Positions 9,258 to 18,178 of a stretch of DNA of 50,357 nt are shown here, piece by piece. The notes under the pieces were generated by a model that searched no databases, was not told where the DNA came from, and saw only the letters and a program-made list of their open reading frames with translations. Positions within the stretch are counted from its first letter, which is position 1. The number at the start of each line of letters is the position of its first letter. The DNA comes from an uncultured Sulfitobacter sp. (GTDB lineage: Bacteria > Pseudomonadota > Alphaproteobacteria > Rhodobacterales > Rhodobacteraceae). A program made the position numbers and the translations under genes. Location: assembly GCA_937928635.1 (NCBI GenBank), contig CALFWM010000057.1, positions 1 through 50,357 on the forward strand, given 5' to 3'.

Positions 9258-10904
9258 ATGACCGAAAACCAGACAGATGTGATCATCATCGGTGCAGGGC
9301 TGGCAGGGATGGTCGCCTCCCATGAGGCAATTTTGCGCGGGCGCCGCGTTGTGATGCTGGATCAGGAAGCACCCCAATCACTGGGCGGGCAGGCGTTTTG
9401 GTCCCTTGGGGGCCTGTTTATGGTCGATACCCCTGAACAGCGCCGCATGGGCATCCGCGATTCAGCTGAGCTGGCCTTGAGCGACTGGATGGGCTCTGCC
9501 GCCTTTGACCGCCCCGAGGATGCAAACCCCCGCCAGTTCGCGGAGCGCTTTATCGACTGGGCGGCGGGCGACATGCGGTCCTGGCTGTATGATCTGGGCA
9601 TGCGCTGGTTCCCGGTTGTGGGCTGGGCAGAGCGGGGCGGTGCAGGCGCAGATGGGCACGGCAATTCCGTGCCGCGCTTTCACATCACCTGGGGCACCGG
9701 GACGGGCGTTGTGAAACCTTTTGCCGATCTGATGACCGGCTACGCCGCCGCTGGCAAACTGACGCTGAAGTTTCGCCACCGTGTGACAGGGTTGATGACA
9801 ACGAATGGCCGGGTCACAGGCGTGCGCGGCGACGTTTTGGAAAACACAACCGCCAAGCGGGGCCAATCAACCTCGCGCAAGGTGCACAAGACCTTTGAGA
9901 TGTCAGCCGAGGCCGTGATTGTGGCCAGTGGCGGAATTGGCGGCAACCACGCCCTGGTGCGCAAACACTGGCCAAAGCCGCGGCTGGGGGCGGTGCCCAA
10001 AACCATGGTTTCCGGCGTGCCGGATTACGTTGATGGCAAAATGCACGGCATCGCGGCCAAGGCCGGTGCGCAGCTGATCAATCAAGACCGCATGTGGCAC
10101 TATTGCGAAGGCGTCCAAAACTGGAATCCGATCTGGCCCAACCATGGCATTCGCATCTTGCCGGGGCCATCCTCCCTTTGGTTTGACGCGCGGGGGGACC
10201 GGATGGAGGCCCCCTGTCTGCCCGGTTTTGACACGCTTGCGACCCTCAAGCGCATTCTGCAAGCGGGCCAGCATTCGTGGTTTGTTCTGACGCAAAAGAT
10301 CATTGAAAAGGAATTTGCCCTGTCGGGGTCGGAACAAAACCCTGATCTGACAGAGGGCGGGTGGAAAGATGTGCTTCGGGCACGGTTGGGCAAAGGTGCG
10401 ACAGTCGCGGTTGAGGCGTTTAAGGAAAAAGGCCCCGATTTTGTTGTGGCGCAAACGCTGGAGACGCTGGTTGCAGGCATGAACAAGCTGACGCTGGAGG
10501 CACCCCTGTCGCTTGATCACATTCGCGCCCAGATCCGCGCGCGTGACCTGCAATTGAACAACGCGTTTTCCAAAGATGCACAGATCACCGCCATCCGGGG
10601 CGCGCGCGCCTATCGCGGTGACAAACTGATCCGCACGGCCAAACCGCATGCCATTCTGGACCCCGCCAACGGCCCGCTGATTGCCGTGCGGCTTAACATT
10701 TTGACGCGCAAATCGCTGGGGGGGCTGCACACGGATGTGCAGGGGCGCGTGCTGACGCCATCGGGGGATGTGTTGGAAGGCCTGTTTGCCGCCGGAGAGG
10801 TCAGCGGGTTTGGCGGTGGCGGCTATCACGGCTACAACGCGTTGGAGGGCACATTTTTAGGCGGCTGCCTGTTTTCCGGGCGTATGGCGGGGCAGAATGC
10901 GTAA
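9258..10904 (+). CDS. FAD-binding dehydrogenase (KsdD/COG3573-like flavoprotein)
   Basis: 548 residues. The N-terminus D-V-I-I-I-G-A-G-L-A-G-M (about 7-18) is a GxGxxG FAD fold, followed by G-G-Q-A-F-W-S-L-G-G, and the C-terminal FAD segment reads G-L-F-A-A-G-E-V-S-G-F-G-G-G-G-Y-H-G. The layout matches the FAD-binding-2 family of 3-ketosteroid dehydrogenase and fumarate-reductase relatives, in the subgroup usually annotated only as FAD-binding dehydrogenase. Substrate unknown. A GGGGGG box precedes the ATG. Not obviously cotranscribed with neighbours: upstream is a 90-bp gap and downstream a convergent gene. Confidence 0.88.
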   Translation: MTENQTDVIIIGAGLAGMVASHEAILRGRRVVMLDQEAPQSLGGQAFWSLGGLFMVDTPEQRRMGIRDSAELALSDWMGSAAFDRPEDANPRQFAERFIDWAAGDMRSWLYDLGMRWFPVVGWAERGGAGADGHGNSVPRFHITWGTGTGVVKPFADLMTGYAAAGKLTLKFRHRVTGLMTTNGRVTGVRGDVLENTTAKRGQSTSRKVHKTFEMSAEAVIVASGGIGGNHALVRKHWPKPRLGAVPKTMVSGVPDYVDGKMHGIAAKAGAQLINQDRMWHYCEGVQNWNPIWPNHGIRILPGPSSLWFDARGDRMEAPCLPGFDTLATLKRILQAGQHSWFVLTQKIIEKEFALSGSEQNPDLTEGGWKDVLRARLGKGATVAVEAFKEKGPDFVVAQTLETLVAGMNKLTLEAPLSLDHIRAQIRARDLQLNNAFSKDAQITAIRGARAYRGDKLIRTAKPHAILDPANGPLIAVRLNILTRKSLGGLHTDVQGRVLTPSGDVLEGLFAAGEVSGFGGGGYHGYNALEGTFLGGCLFSGRMAGQNA

Positions 10905-10927
10905 GACCTATAGGGGGCGGCACAACC

Positions 10928-11302
10928 CTAGCCATATTCCGTCAACGACAGGATATTCCCGCAGGGGTCTTTGAACCATGCAATCTTGTGGCCGTCCGGG
11001 GTTGTCCAGATCCTCATATCGTCCTGCTCCAGGTGTGGAAAAGAAAGGAACGTAACACCCTGCGCCGCCAAGTGCGCTATGTCTGCGCGGATGTCAGTGA
11101 CCTGCCAACCGTGTACCGTGTGCGAGGCCGCCTGCAAATCAGGGACGATCTGAACCCGCAACGTGGTGCCACCCTCATCAAAAACCAGGGCATATGGCGA
11201 GGTTTCCAGCAGCTTCTGGCCCATGACCTGAGTGTAAAACATCTTTGCCTTTTCGGGTTGCACTGTTGCAATGAAAGAAACCGGTGTGCGTGATACACTC
11301 AT
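10928..11302 (-). CDS. VOC-superfamily (glyoxalase/bleomycin-resistance-like) protein
   Basis: 124 residues with the paired beta-alpha-beta-beta-beta layout of the VOC fold: start P-V-S-F-I-A-T-V-Q-P-E-K-A-K-M-F-Y, and end F-K-D-P-C-G-N-I-L-S-L, the typical closing strand. Function and substrate cannot be told; candidate metal ligands are few, so it may be non-enzymatic. The ATG at 11302 has a G-rich box upstream; an ATG at 11326 would lengthen it by eight residues. Convergent with the flavoprotein gene, 23 bp between stops. Confidence 0.85.
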   Translation of the reverse strand: MSVSRTPVSFIATVQPEKAKMFYTQVMGQKLLETSPYALVFDEGGTTLRVQIVPDLQAASHTVHGWQVTDIRADIAHLAAQGVTFLSFPHLEQDDMRIWTTPDGHKIAWFKDPCGNILSLTEYG

Positions 11303-11454
11303 ATTGCCCCCCAGGCGACGTGCCATTTAGACCGCATGTCATCTTTTATCAGACCACAGGACCACCGGGGTGAATTTCTGGTCATGCTTGATGTCGATCA
11401 GTTGACGGCGCGCTGCGTACCCGCATACTGCCCATCAGATCAAGGAGTTAGTCA

Positions 11455-12300
11455 ATGACACAGCCCCCCCAAGATGCCGCCGTCCGCCGTGCGGTCAAAC
11501 CTGTGATCTGTTATCCGGTGGAGACCCTGCCGCAGCCCGACATGGCGCTATATGATGCGGCGCGGGCTGATTTGCAAAAGACTGGCGAAACCCTTGTGCC
11601 CCCACGTGACGCGCGGACCTTTACCGTGCCAGCGGGGCATTTCTTTCGCATTACCTCAGTGGAGGGATCGCAGGTGGGGGACCTTAACCTGTGGCATGCC
11701 AATGATCTGAGCGAGCGGTTTTATTCCGGCAAGACCCGCGCCTTGCATGGCACTCATATCACCCGCGGCCAGCAGATGTGGACAGCCTTCCCGCATTTGC
11801 GCCCTATGGCGACGCTGACGCATGACAGTCTGGAATGGTACGGGATGGATGAATTTGGCGGGTCGGTGCATGACGTGATTGGCACACGCTGCGATCCCTT
11901 TACCCATAACCTGCTGTCAGGGGGGCAATACCACCATTGCTGCCATTCAAATCTGACCCGCGCATTGGCGCACCATCTGGATATTCAGCTGGCGGAGGCC
12001 AGCACCCATGTGCATGACGTGCTGAATGTCTTTATGTGCACCGGGTTCACGCGCGAGACCGGGCAATATTTCATGAAAGCAAGCCCTGTACGCCCGGGCG
12101 ATTATCTGGAGTTCTTTGCGGAGATTGACTTGCTGGGCGCGCTTAGTGCCTGCCCGGGCGGCGATTGCTCATCTGAGCATTCCTCGGACATGGCCGCGTG
12201 TTATCCGCTGTTGGTGGAGACCTTTGCCCCGAAAGAGGGTGCGTTGGACGCATGGCACGCGCCCAAACGCAATGGCTATGACCAGACCCACGGTGTTTGA
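11455..12300 (+). CDS. DUF1989, urea carboxylase-associated family protein
   Basis: 281 residues matching DUF1989 proteins found beside urea amidolyase and related nitrogen genes. Conserved His/Cys-rich segments are visible: Y-H-H-C-C-H-S-N-L near the middle and A-C-P-G-G-D-C-S near the C-terminus, probably metal-binding. No urea carboxylase or allophanate hydrolase gene lies in the window, so the role here is open (this fold also occurs in aminomethyltransferase-related proteins acting on small amines). AAGGAG box before the ATG. Convergent with deoD, 19 bp between stops. Confidence 0.85.
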   Translation: MTQPPQDAAVRRAVKPVICYPVETLPQPDMALYDAARADLQKTGETLVPPRDARTFTVPAGHFFRITSVEGSQVGDLNLWHANDLSERFYSGKTRALHGTHITRGQQMWTAFPHLRPMATLTHDSLEWYGMDEFGGSVHDVIGTRCDPFTHNLLSGGQYHHCCHSNLTRALAHHLDIQLAEASTHVHDVLNVFMCTGFTRETGQYFMKASPVRPGDYLEFFAEIDLLGALSACPGGDCSSEHSSDMAACYPLLVETFAPKEGALDAWHAPKRNGYDQTHGV

Positions 12301-12319
12301 TCGTTCGTTGCCGCAGATG

Positions 12320-13030
12320 TCACGCGGGGGCAAAGGCCGCCTCAAGTGCGATCTCAACCATCTCCCCAAAGGTGCGCTCGCGGTCTTCTGAGGGCAGCGC
12401 CTCACCGGTGAGCAGATGGTCGGAAACGGTTAAGACGGCCAGCGCCCGGCGGTTGTGGCGGGCGGCAAGGGTGTAAAGCTCTGCGGCCTCCATCTCGACC
12501 CCAAGAATGCCGTGGCGCACCATCTGCTCGTCCAGATCGGGCCGTTCGCCGTAAAACACGTCAGAGGAATATATCCCGCCCACGTGGGTTGTACTGCCTT
12601 TGCTTTGGGACGCTTTGACCGCGGCGTTCAACAACGACCAATCGGCACAGGGCGCATAGTTGAATTCCTTGAAAATGCTGGAGGAGGGCGAGGTGATGGT
12701 GCTGGCCGTCATCGCAATAATTACATCACGGATATCGACATGTTTTTGCATACCCCCGCAGGAACCAATTCGAATGAGGGTTTGTGCATCGAATTGCGAG
12801 ATCAATTCATTAACGTAAATAGAAAGCGACGGCATGCCCATGCCTGAGCCCTGAATGGTCACGCGGTTCCCACGCCATGTGCCGGTGAACCCGAGCATGC
12901 CCCGGACCTCATGGACCAATTCAACATCTTCTAAAAACGTTTCTGCGGCCCAACGCGCGCGATAAGGATCGCCGGGCATGAGCACGGTTTCGGCAATTTC
13001 GCCCTTTTTGGCACCAATGTGGATGGTCAT
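12320..13030 (-). CDS. deoD: Purine nucleoside phosphorylase (DeoD type)
   Basis: Cytoplasmic enzyme cleaving purine (deoxy)nucleosides with phosphate. 236 residues, normal for the hexameric DeoD type. Visible: N-terminal [10 protein letters not shown], phosphate-binding [14 protein letters not shown], and the active-site end G-V-E-M-E-A-A-E-L and T-V-S-D-H. The ATG at 13030 has a GGAGAGA box; a longer frame to 13126 has no family counterpart. A palindromic site lies upstream at 13091. A possible functional link is the BMP-type nucleoside importer at 24875-29876, 12 kb away. Confidence 0.95.
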   Translation of the reverse strand: MTIHIGAKKGEIAETVLMPGDPYRARWAAETFLEDVELVHEVRGMLGFTGTWRGNRVTIQGSGMGMPSLSIYVNELISQFDAQTLIRIGSCGGMQKHVDIRDVIIAMTASTITSPSSSIFKEFNYAPCADWSLLNAAVKASQSKGSTTHVGGIYSSDVFYGERPDLDEQMVRHGILGVEMEAAELYTLAARHNRRALAVLTVSDHLLTGEALPSEDRERTFGEMVEIALEAAFAPA

Positions 13031-13090
13031 GTTTCTCTCCTGCACCTGTCGCATCAACCTGCCCGCATGGGATTGGGAGGGCAAGGGACA

Positions 13091-13132
13091 AGTCAGGATT
13101 TCCTGACTGGCGCTCCACGTGAACAATGTTCA
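13091..13132. promoter_or_regulatory. Two palindromes in the deoD/lipoprotein divergent promoter
   Basis: AGTCAGGA-TT-TCCTGACT at 13091-13108 is a perfect 18-bp palindrome; TGAACA-A-TGTTCA at 13120-13132 is a perfect 13-bp palindrome. Both lie between the starts of deoD (minus, 13030) and the lipoprotein gene (plus, 13164), positions suited to operators. No regulator is identified. Confidence 0.5.
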
Positions 13133-13163
13133 ATGTTTTGTGAGTTTATCTGGAGAAAAACCC

Positions 13164-13517
13164 ATGAAGTTACCACTTACCCTTGTTTCATTGGCTGTAC
13201 TTGGCCTGAGCGCCTGTGACATCAGCCATCCGGTTGCTGTTGTCGGCCCTGCTGACACGGTTTATCGCGGATCTGCCACAGCGACCTTTTTGGAAGGAGG
13301 CTGGTTTCAGGTCAGTAATGGCGCAAACAGCTGCCGGGGCCACTACACGCCTGCATCAGAAGCCCGCACGGTGACCTTTCCGGTCCGTTGCACCAATGGG
13401 CTGAAAGGCATTGGCAAAGCCACCTATGACACGCCACGCGCAGGTGGCGGAGAGATCCTGATGCAAGACGGCACAGAGTGGAAGTTTATTTTTGGCCGGG
13501 GCGCATTGGGCGTCTGA
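13164..13517 (+). CDS. Small lipoprotein of unknown function
   Basis: 117 residues. Signal peptide with lipobox L-S-A-C (Cys18). The mature part is beta-rich with two cysteines (N-S-C-R-G-H-Y and V-R-C-T-N-G) that could form a disulfide. Similar small lipoproteins occur in roseobacters without known role. A TGGAG box precedes the ATG at 13164, while an in-frame ATG at 13119 would place the lipobox too far in. Single gene closed by a terminator at 13523. Confidence 0.75.
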   Translation: MKLPLTLVSLAVLGLSACDISHPVAVVGPADTVYRGSATATFLEGGWFQVSNGANSCRGHYTPASEARTVTFPVRCTNGLKGIGKATYDTPRAGGGEILMQDGTEWKFIFGRGALGV

Positions 13518-13522
13518 ATTGA

Positions 13523-13553
13523 AAAAGGGCCGTCGATAATGCGCGGCCCTTTT
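13523..13553. terminator. Bidirectional intrinsic terminator
   Basis: AAAAGGGCCG pairs with CGGCCCTTTT around an 11-nt loop, with A and T tracts on both sides. It lies between the convergent lipoprotein and H-NS-like genes and can serve both. Confidence 0.85.
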
Positions 13554-13575
13554 ACTATTTAGTGGAGAATGTTAA

Positions 13576-13920
13576 CTAAATCCTCATCTTTTCCGGCGCT
13601 ATGCCTTTTTCAACGGCGGCACGATACCAATTTGGCTGACGGCCTTTCCCCGTCCAGGTTTGGCTGGCGTCATCGGGGTTTGCAAATTGCGGTTTTGATT
13701 TTGCACCCAATTTTTTTGCCTTTTTTTTCGGTGTCTTAGCAGCGAGCTTGCCGTCCTCTGCCAGATCACCCAAAGAAAAGCCAAATTCAGCTGCGGCCTT
13801 TTCGGCGGCTTTGCGGGCCTGCCGGCGGTCGCGCGCCTGCACGTTTTGCAGCGCTTTCTTTGTGTCTTTTAAGAGCTTCTCCAACTCTTTACGATTCATT
13901 GACTTAAGGTCAACTTTCAT
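13576..13920 (-). CDS. H-NS-family nucleoid-associated protein
   Basis: 114 residues. N-terminal half is a charged coiled-coil oligomerisation region; a Lys-rich linker (P-K-K-K-A-K-K) follows; the C-terminus has the family DNA-binding motif T-W-T-G-K-G-R-Q-P-N-W at about 91-101. Such proteins bind AT-rich DNA and silence or shape transcription. Its target may include AT-rich patches in this GC-rich DNA, but that is inference. GGAAAGGAAA precedes the ATG at 13920. It lies 80 bp after ecm on the same strand and could be read from it. Confidence 0.92.
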   Translation of the reverse strand: MKVDLKSMNRKELEKLLKDTKKALQNVQARDRRQARKAAEKAAAEFGFSLGDLAEDGKLAAKTPKKKAKKLGAKSKPQFANPDDASQTWTGKGRQPNWYRAAVEKGIAPEKMRI

Positions 13921-14000
13921 CGCGATTTCCTTTCCCAGTTTCGACAATTGCCGATTGCACGAAATGAAAGGAATTAAAAGTCGCTATTTTGTGGCAGGCG

Positions 14001-15980
14001 TCATTCTGCCGCAACGGCAGTTGGATCAGCCAGTACAACAATGTCTTGCATGATTGTGTTTAATTCAAAGTCCTTAGGCGTATAGACCCGCGCCACGCCC
14101 ATCGCCAAAAGGCGGGCGGCATCTTCATCGGGAATGATGCCGCCAACGACAACAGGAATTGAACCCATTCCCTCATTGCGCAACATTTCCATTAAATCCT
14201 CAACCAACGGGATATGTGACCCGGACAAAATAGAAAGTCCAACAACATGGGCGTTGTCCGTTTTTGCGGCCTCAACAATCTGTGTTGGGGTCAATCTGAT
14301 CCCTTCATAGGAAATGTCCATGCCACAATCGCGCGCCCGCACCGCAATTTGTTCCGCACCGTTTGAATGGCCATCAAGCCCCGGTTTGCCGACCAGGAAT
14401 TTCAGGCGCTGCCCCAGTTTGTCGCTGACTGCATCTACCGCATCGCGCAAATCCTCTAATCCTTCGGTCTTGTTGGATTGTCCCGCTGCAACCCCGGTGG
14501 GGCCACGGTATTCGCCGTGTACGGCGCGCATTTCGCCGGCCCATTCGCCCGTTGTCACACCCGCCTTTGCCGCCGCGATGGAGGCAGGCATGATATTGCG
14601 GCCTTCTGTTGCGGCCGCGCGCAGGTCTCTCAGGGCTGCCTTTACTGCCGCGTCGTCCCGGCCGTCGCGCCATTCATTCAGGCGCGCGATTTGTTCGGCT
14701 TCCACAGCCGGATCAACCACCATGATCCCGCCATCCCCGGTCATCAGTGGCGAGGGTTCGCCCTGCTGCCACTTGTTCACGCCCACAACCACGGTTTCGC
14801 CCGCCTCAATACGGCCCAGACGTTCGGCGTTTGAGGTGACCAATTGGCCTTTCATATAGTCAATTGCCGAAATCGCGCCGCCCATGCCATCAATATTCGC
14901 CAATTCAGCGCGCGCGCCTTCTTTGAGCATTTCAACCTTTGCATCCACCGCCGGGTTGCCCTCAAACAGATCGTCAAATTCCAACAGGTCGGTTTCATAC
15001 GCCAGGATCTGTTGCATCCGCATCGACCATTGCTGATCCCAAGGGCGCGGCAGGCCAAGGGCCTCGTTCCAGGCAGGCAATTGCACAGCGCGGGCACGGG
15101 CCTTTTTCGACAGGGTGACCGCCAGCATTTCGATCAGAATACGGTAGACGTTGTTTTCAGGTTGTTGTTCGGTCAGGCCCAGTGAATTGACCTGAACGCC
15201 ATAGCGGAAACGGCGGTATTTCGGGTTTTCGACGCCATAACGCGTTTCCAGCAATTCATCCCATAGATCCACAAAGGCGCGCATTTTGCACATCTCTGTC
15301 ACGAAACGAATACCGGCATTCACGAAAAAGGAAATGCGGCCTGCGAGGGCGGGGAAATCCTCTGCCGGGACACGGGGTTTCAGGGCATCTAATACGGCTG
15401 TTGCGGTGGCAAGAGCAAAGGCCAGTTCCTGTTCTGGCGTCGCACCAGCCTCTTGCAGATGATAAGAACAGACGTTCATCGGGTTCCACTTGGGCACGTT
15501 TGTGTAGCAATACTCCGCCACATCCGCGATCATCTTCATCGAGGGGGCAGGGGGGCAAATATAGGTCCCGCGGCTGAGATATTCCTTGATCAGGTCATTC
15601 TGCACAGTGCCTTGCAGGGCGGATATGTCTGCGCCCTGTTCCTCTGCCACTGCGATATAGAGGGACAACAGCCACGGGGCCGTTGCGTTGATGGTCATGG
15701 AGGTGTTCATCTGCTCCAGCGGGATGTCCGCAAACAATGCACGCATGTCGCTCAGATGCCCCACCGGCACGCCAACTTTACCCACTTCGCCGCGCGCGAG
15801 GATGTGGTCGCTGTCATATCCGGTTTGGGTCGGCAGATCGAAGGCCACGGACAGCCCGGTTTGCCCTTTGGTCAGATTGGCCCGATAAAGCGCATTGGAG
15901 GCCGCCGCCGTGGAATGCCCCGCATAGGTGCGGATCAACCAGGGACGATCGGTTTTGCGGTCTTGCTGCGCGTGCGACAT
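14001..15980 (-). CDS. ecm: Ethylmalonyl-CoA mutase (coenzyme B12-dependent)
   Basis: Converts ethylmalonyl-CoA to methylsuccinyl-CoA in the ethylmalonyl-CoA pathway of acetyl-CoA assimilation. 659 residues: catalytic TIM barrel first (G-L-S-V-A-F-D-L-P-T-Q-T-G-Y-D-S-D near residue 45), then the B12 domain with K-P-G-L-D-G-H-S-N-G-A-E-Q at about 530-541, where the D-x-H-x-x-G His is the cobalt ligand. Single-chain length and the pathway partner ccrA 2.2 kb away favour ethylmalonyl- over methylmalonyl-CoA mutase (methylmalonyl-CoA enzymes are usually about 710 residues and show other barrel residues). Formerly called meaA. A related mutase activity cannot be excluded from sequence alone. Confidence 0.93.
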   Translation of the reverse strand: MSHAQQDRKTDRPWLIRTYAGHSTAAASNALYRANLTKGQTGLSVAFDLPTQTGYDSDHILARGEVGKVGVPVGHLSDMRALFADIPLEQMNTSMTINATAPWLLSLYIAVAEEQGADISALQGTVQNDLIKEYLSRGTYICPPAPSMKMIADVAEYCYTNVPKWNPMNVCSYHLQEAGATPEQELAFALATATAVLDALKPRVPAEDFPALAGRISFFVNAGIRFVTEMCKMRAFVDLWDELLETRYGVENPKYRRFRYGVQVNSLGLTEQQPENNVYRILIEMLAVTLSKKARARAVQLPAWNEALGLPRPWDQQWSMRMQQILAYETDLLEFDDLFEGNPAVDAKVEMLKEGARAELANIDGMGGAISAIDYMKGQLVTSNAERLGRIEAGETVVVGVNKWQQGEPSPLMTGDGGIMVVDPAVEAEQIARLNEWRDGRDDAAVKAALRDLRAAATEGRNIMPASIAAAKAGVTTGEWAGEMRAVHGEYRGPTGVAAGQSNKTEGLEDLRDAVDAVSDKLGQRLKFLVGKPGLDGHSNGAEQIAVRARDCGMDISYEGIRLTPTQIVEAAKTDNAHVVGLSILSGSHIPLVEDLMEMLRNEGMGSIPVVVGGIIPDEDAARLLAMGVARVYTPKDFELNTIMQDIVVLADPTAVAAE

Positions 15981-16122
15981 GGGGGCCTCGTGGTGAATCG
16001 GTTTAGCAATAATATTGCGTTAAGTACTAAATACGTGGAATTTTAAACCGTTGTCAATTCGCTGCGTTGCGGCAATTTTGGCTGATCCAGGATAGACTGC
16101 GCCACGGGGTGCGGATCGGGTA

Positions 16123-16155
16123 AAAACGAAACAGCGCACCACAGGTGCGCGCTGT
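16123..16155 (-). terminator. Terminator downstream of the decayed sorting-signal gene
   Basis: On the minus strand the stem ACAGCG(CG)CACC / GGTGCGCTGT with a 3-nt loop is followed by TTTCGTTTTTA. It lies just past the end of the remnant at 16165-16506, which fits a former transcript on that strand. Confidence 0.6.
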
Positions 16156-16164
16156 CTTGTCACT

Positions 16165-16506
16165 CTAGGGCCGTACCCCGAGGTGAAAGGCCGAGGGATA
16201 TGTGGTGCGCTTAAAGCGTCCGACCTTTAACCGGAAATATAGTATATCGCCGATATCCCGAGAGCGCGAAGCGTGGCAGGGTATCGGGGATCCAAGTTTA
16301 AGGTCGGGCGCAGTAGGGCCTTGATCCGAGGCATTCTTGCGGCGACGCAGCGCGCCAAATGCACCAAGACCACCCAGCATCAAAAAGCTGGCCGCCGTGG
16401 CAAAGAACAGGTTGTCAAAGGTGACCATATTGTTGTCGCTGAGACCAACACCACCACATTCCACCCGCGCAATATCAACAAGCGTCATGATGAAGAGTGT
16501 TTCCAC
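16165..16506 (-). pseudogene. Remnant of a VPLPA-CTERM-type surface protein
   Basis: The 113-codon frame is not a credible intact gene, but residues about 27-60 look like the end of an exosortase-sorted protein: ...S-D-N-N-M-V-T-F-D-N-L-F-F-A-T-A then A-S-F-L-M-L-G-G-L-G-A-F-G-A-L-R-R-R-K. Normally V-P-L-P-A precedes this transmembrane helix and Arg cluster; here V-P-L-P is missing, as if a short in-frame deletion removed it. The frame then runs on past the Arg cluster, where such proteins stop, into the 70-bp repeat at 16211-16280. No N-terminal part is seen in the 165 bp upstream. Best read as a decayed C-terminus; a short functional peptide is less likely. Confidence 0.55.
16211..16280 (+). 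repeat. 70-bp dispersed repeat, copy A
   Basis: Matches the reverse complement of 23035-23104 without gaps at 61 of 70 positions. Ends are T-AAAGCGTCCGAC and CGCGAAGCGTGGCAGG. It lies in the 691-bp gap between ecm and the acyltransferase gene, on the 3' side of the decayed gene. Confidence 0.8.
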
Positions 16507-16671
16507 ACCATCAAACCGTGGTATCAGACGCCTCGTATGTGGTGTACGTCAATGGTCGATTTTTTGCGCAAGGTCGTCATTTCCGTGTTTGGGACACACA
16601 AGGTCAATCCAAGGCCCTGCACGGCGCGTTATAGATATTGTTCTTTGGCCTGTGCGCTGTAAGGGTGCGCC

Positions 16672-18066
16672 ATGACGCAAACTGTGCACCTTCCTTTATG
16701 GCTTTTTATCCTGATCCTGCTGTTTGCGGCTGTCACGGCTCTTAGTCACTTTCTGTTGCCCTCTGTGCGCTGGTTCTTTCGGCGCCGGTTGGAAAAGGCG
16801 GTTGCGCGGCTGAACAAACGTCTGACCCGCCCGATTGAACCGTTCAAACTGGCCGAACGTCACGATATGATCCAGCGGCTGATCTATGACCCGGAAGTCA
16901 CGCAAGAGATCGTAAACTACGCCGAAAAAAACCGGGTGCCCGAAAACGTCGCCTTTCAGAAGGCCCGGGAATATGCCCGCGAAATTGTGCCCGGTTTTTC
17001 CGCATTTGCCTATTTCAGTTTTGGCATCCGGCTGGCGCGCATTCTGGCGGAGGCGGTGTATCGCATTAATCGGGCCGATGCGAATGACGAGATCTTTGCC
17101 GCCGTGCCCAAGGAATCGACAGTGGTGTTCATTATGAACCACCGCTCCAACATGGATTATGTGCTGGTCACTTACCTCGCCTCGCGCAGTACAACGATGT
17201 CCTATGCGGTGGGGGAATGGGCGCGTGTCTGGCCGCTGAGTTCGATGATCAAACTTTGGGGTGCATATTTTATCCGCCGCCTCTCGCACGGGGCGCTTTA
17301 TCGAAAGGTACTGGCGCGCTACGTCCAGCTGGCCACCCAGGGCGGCGTGACGCAGGCCATCTTTCCCGAAGGGGGGCTGAGCCTTACGGGCGCCTTGCAA
17401 GAACCAAAAATGGGTTTGCTGGCCTACGTCGCAGAGGCGTTTGACCCCAAAACAGAACGCGACATCGTGTTTGTACCGGTTGCCATCAACTATGATCGAG
17501 TTCTGGAAGACCGGGTGCTGATCGCCGCCAACAAGCGCGGGGACCGCCGGTTTGGGGCGCGCATCAGCGTTGTGGTTTTTGCGTTTTTCCGCAAGTTTTG
17601 GCAACGTCTGCGGGGCAAGGACACACGGTTTGGGTCAGCCGCAGTGGCGTTTGGCCAACCATTGTCCCTGCGCGATGCAGGGTTGCAGGATGATGTGGAA
17701 GGGCTGTCAGCGGCCTTGATGGAACGTCTGGCCACCGCGATGCCCGTGCTTGCGGTGCCGCTGATTGCAACGGCATTGCTGCGCGGCGATCCGATCCCGG
17801 AGGCTGATATGGCAGGACAGGTCAACGCCCTGATGTCCAAAGTGCCACCGCAAAACCGCACCTCCGAAGGGGCGGCGCTGTTGCCTGATATTGAGCGGGG
17901 TCTGCGCGGATTGCGCCGGCGCGGGATCATCCGCCTTAATGAGGGCGCATGGCATGTGTTGCCCCAGCGGATGGATGTGCTGCAGTTCTATGCAAGTTCA
18001 ATTGCGCATTTTCTGCCTGAGGATGCTGCGCGCGCGAGGGAATTTGCTGCGACTGCAGGGTCATAA
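16672..18066 (+). CDS. PlsC-like acyltransferase (1-acylglycerol-3-phosphate or glycerol-3-phosphate type)
   Basis: 464 residues. N-terminal transmembrane helix (about 8-25), then an acyltransferase domain with motif N-H-R-S-N-M-D-Y (the catalytic N-H-x-x-x-x-D, about 160-167) and F-P-E-G-G-L-S (about 228-234). The C-terminal 150 residues, unlike small PlsC, form a long extra region as in PlsB-related proteins. Membrane phospholipid synthesis is the likely role. The gene is 112 bp upstream of ccrA on the same strand, an arrangement seen around ccrA in related bacteria as I recall. The ATG at 16672 has no strong box; the frame before it is short. Confidence 0.88.
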   Translation: MTQTVHLPLWLFILILLFAAVTALSHFLLPSVRWFFRRRLEKAVARLNKRLTRPIEPFKLAERHDMIQRLIYDPEVTQEIVNYAEKNRVPENVAFQKAREYAREIVPGFSAFAYFSFGIRLARILAEAVYRINRADANDEIFAAVPKESTVVFIMNHRSNMDYVLVTYLASRSTTMSYAVGEWARVWPLSSMIKLWGAYFIRRLSHGALYRKVLARYVQLATQGGVTQAIFPEGGLSLTGALQEPKMGLLAYVAEAFDPKTERDIVFVPVAINYDRVLEDRVLIAANKRGDRRFGARISVVVFAFFRKFWQRLRGKDTRFGSAAVAFGQPLSLRDAGLQDDVEGLSAALMERLATAMPVLAVPLIATALLRGDPIPEADMAGQVNALMSKVPPQNRTSEGAALLPDIERGLRGLRRRGIIRLNEGAWHVLPQRMDVLQFYASSIAHFLPEDAARAREFAATAGS

Positions 18067-18178
18067 AGTTACAAAAACCGTCGCTGAGTAGTTGCATTAT
18101 TGCGTGATGACCCATATTGCAGGGGGTGAATACGCGATTCTGCATTGCGGCAAATGGTTAAGACAAGGAAAGCCCGAT

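Noticed and set aside
11388..11401. FNR-like TTGAT-gtcg-ATCAG before the DUF1989 gene
   Set aside because: Nine of ten consensus bases match, but the last is wrong, and one such near match is expected by chance in a window this size.
11327..11454. Guanidine-type riboswitch before the DUF1989 gene
   Set aside because: None of the conserved loop sequences of the ykkC class could be found.
13110..13125. parS-like CACGTGAAC near the deoD promoter
   Set aside because: Only about 11 of 16 positions fit the parS consensus and the outer bases disagree.
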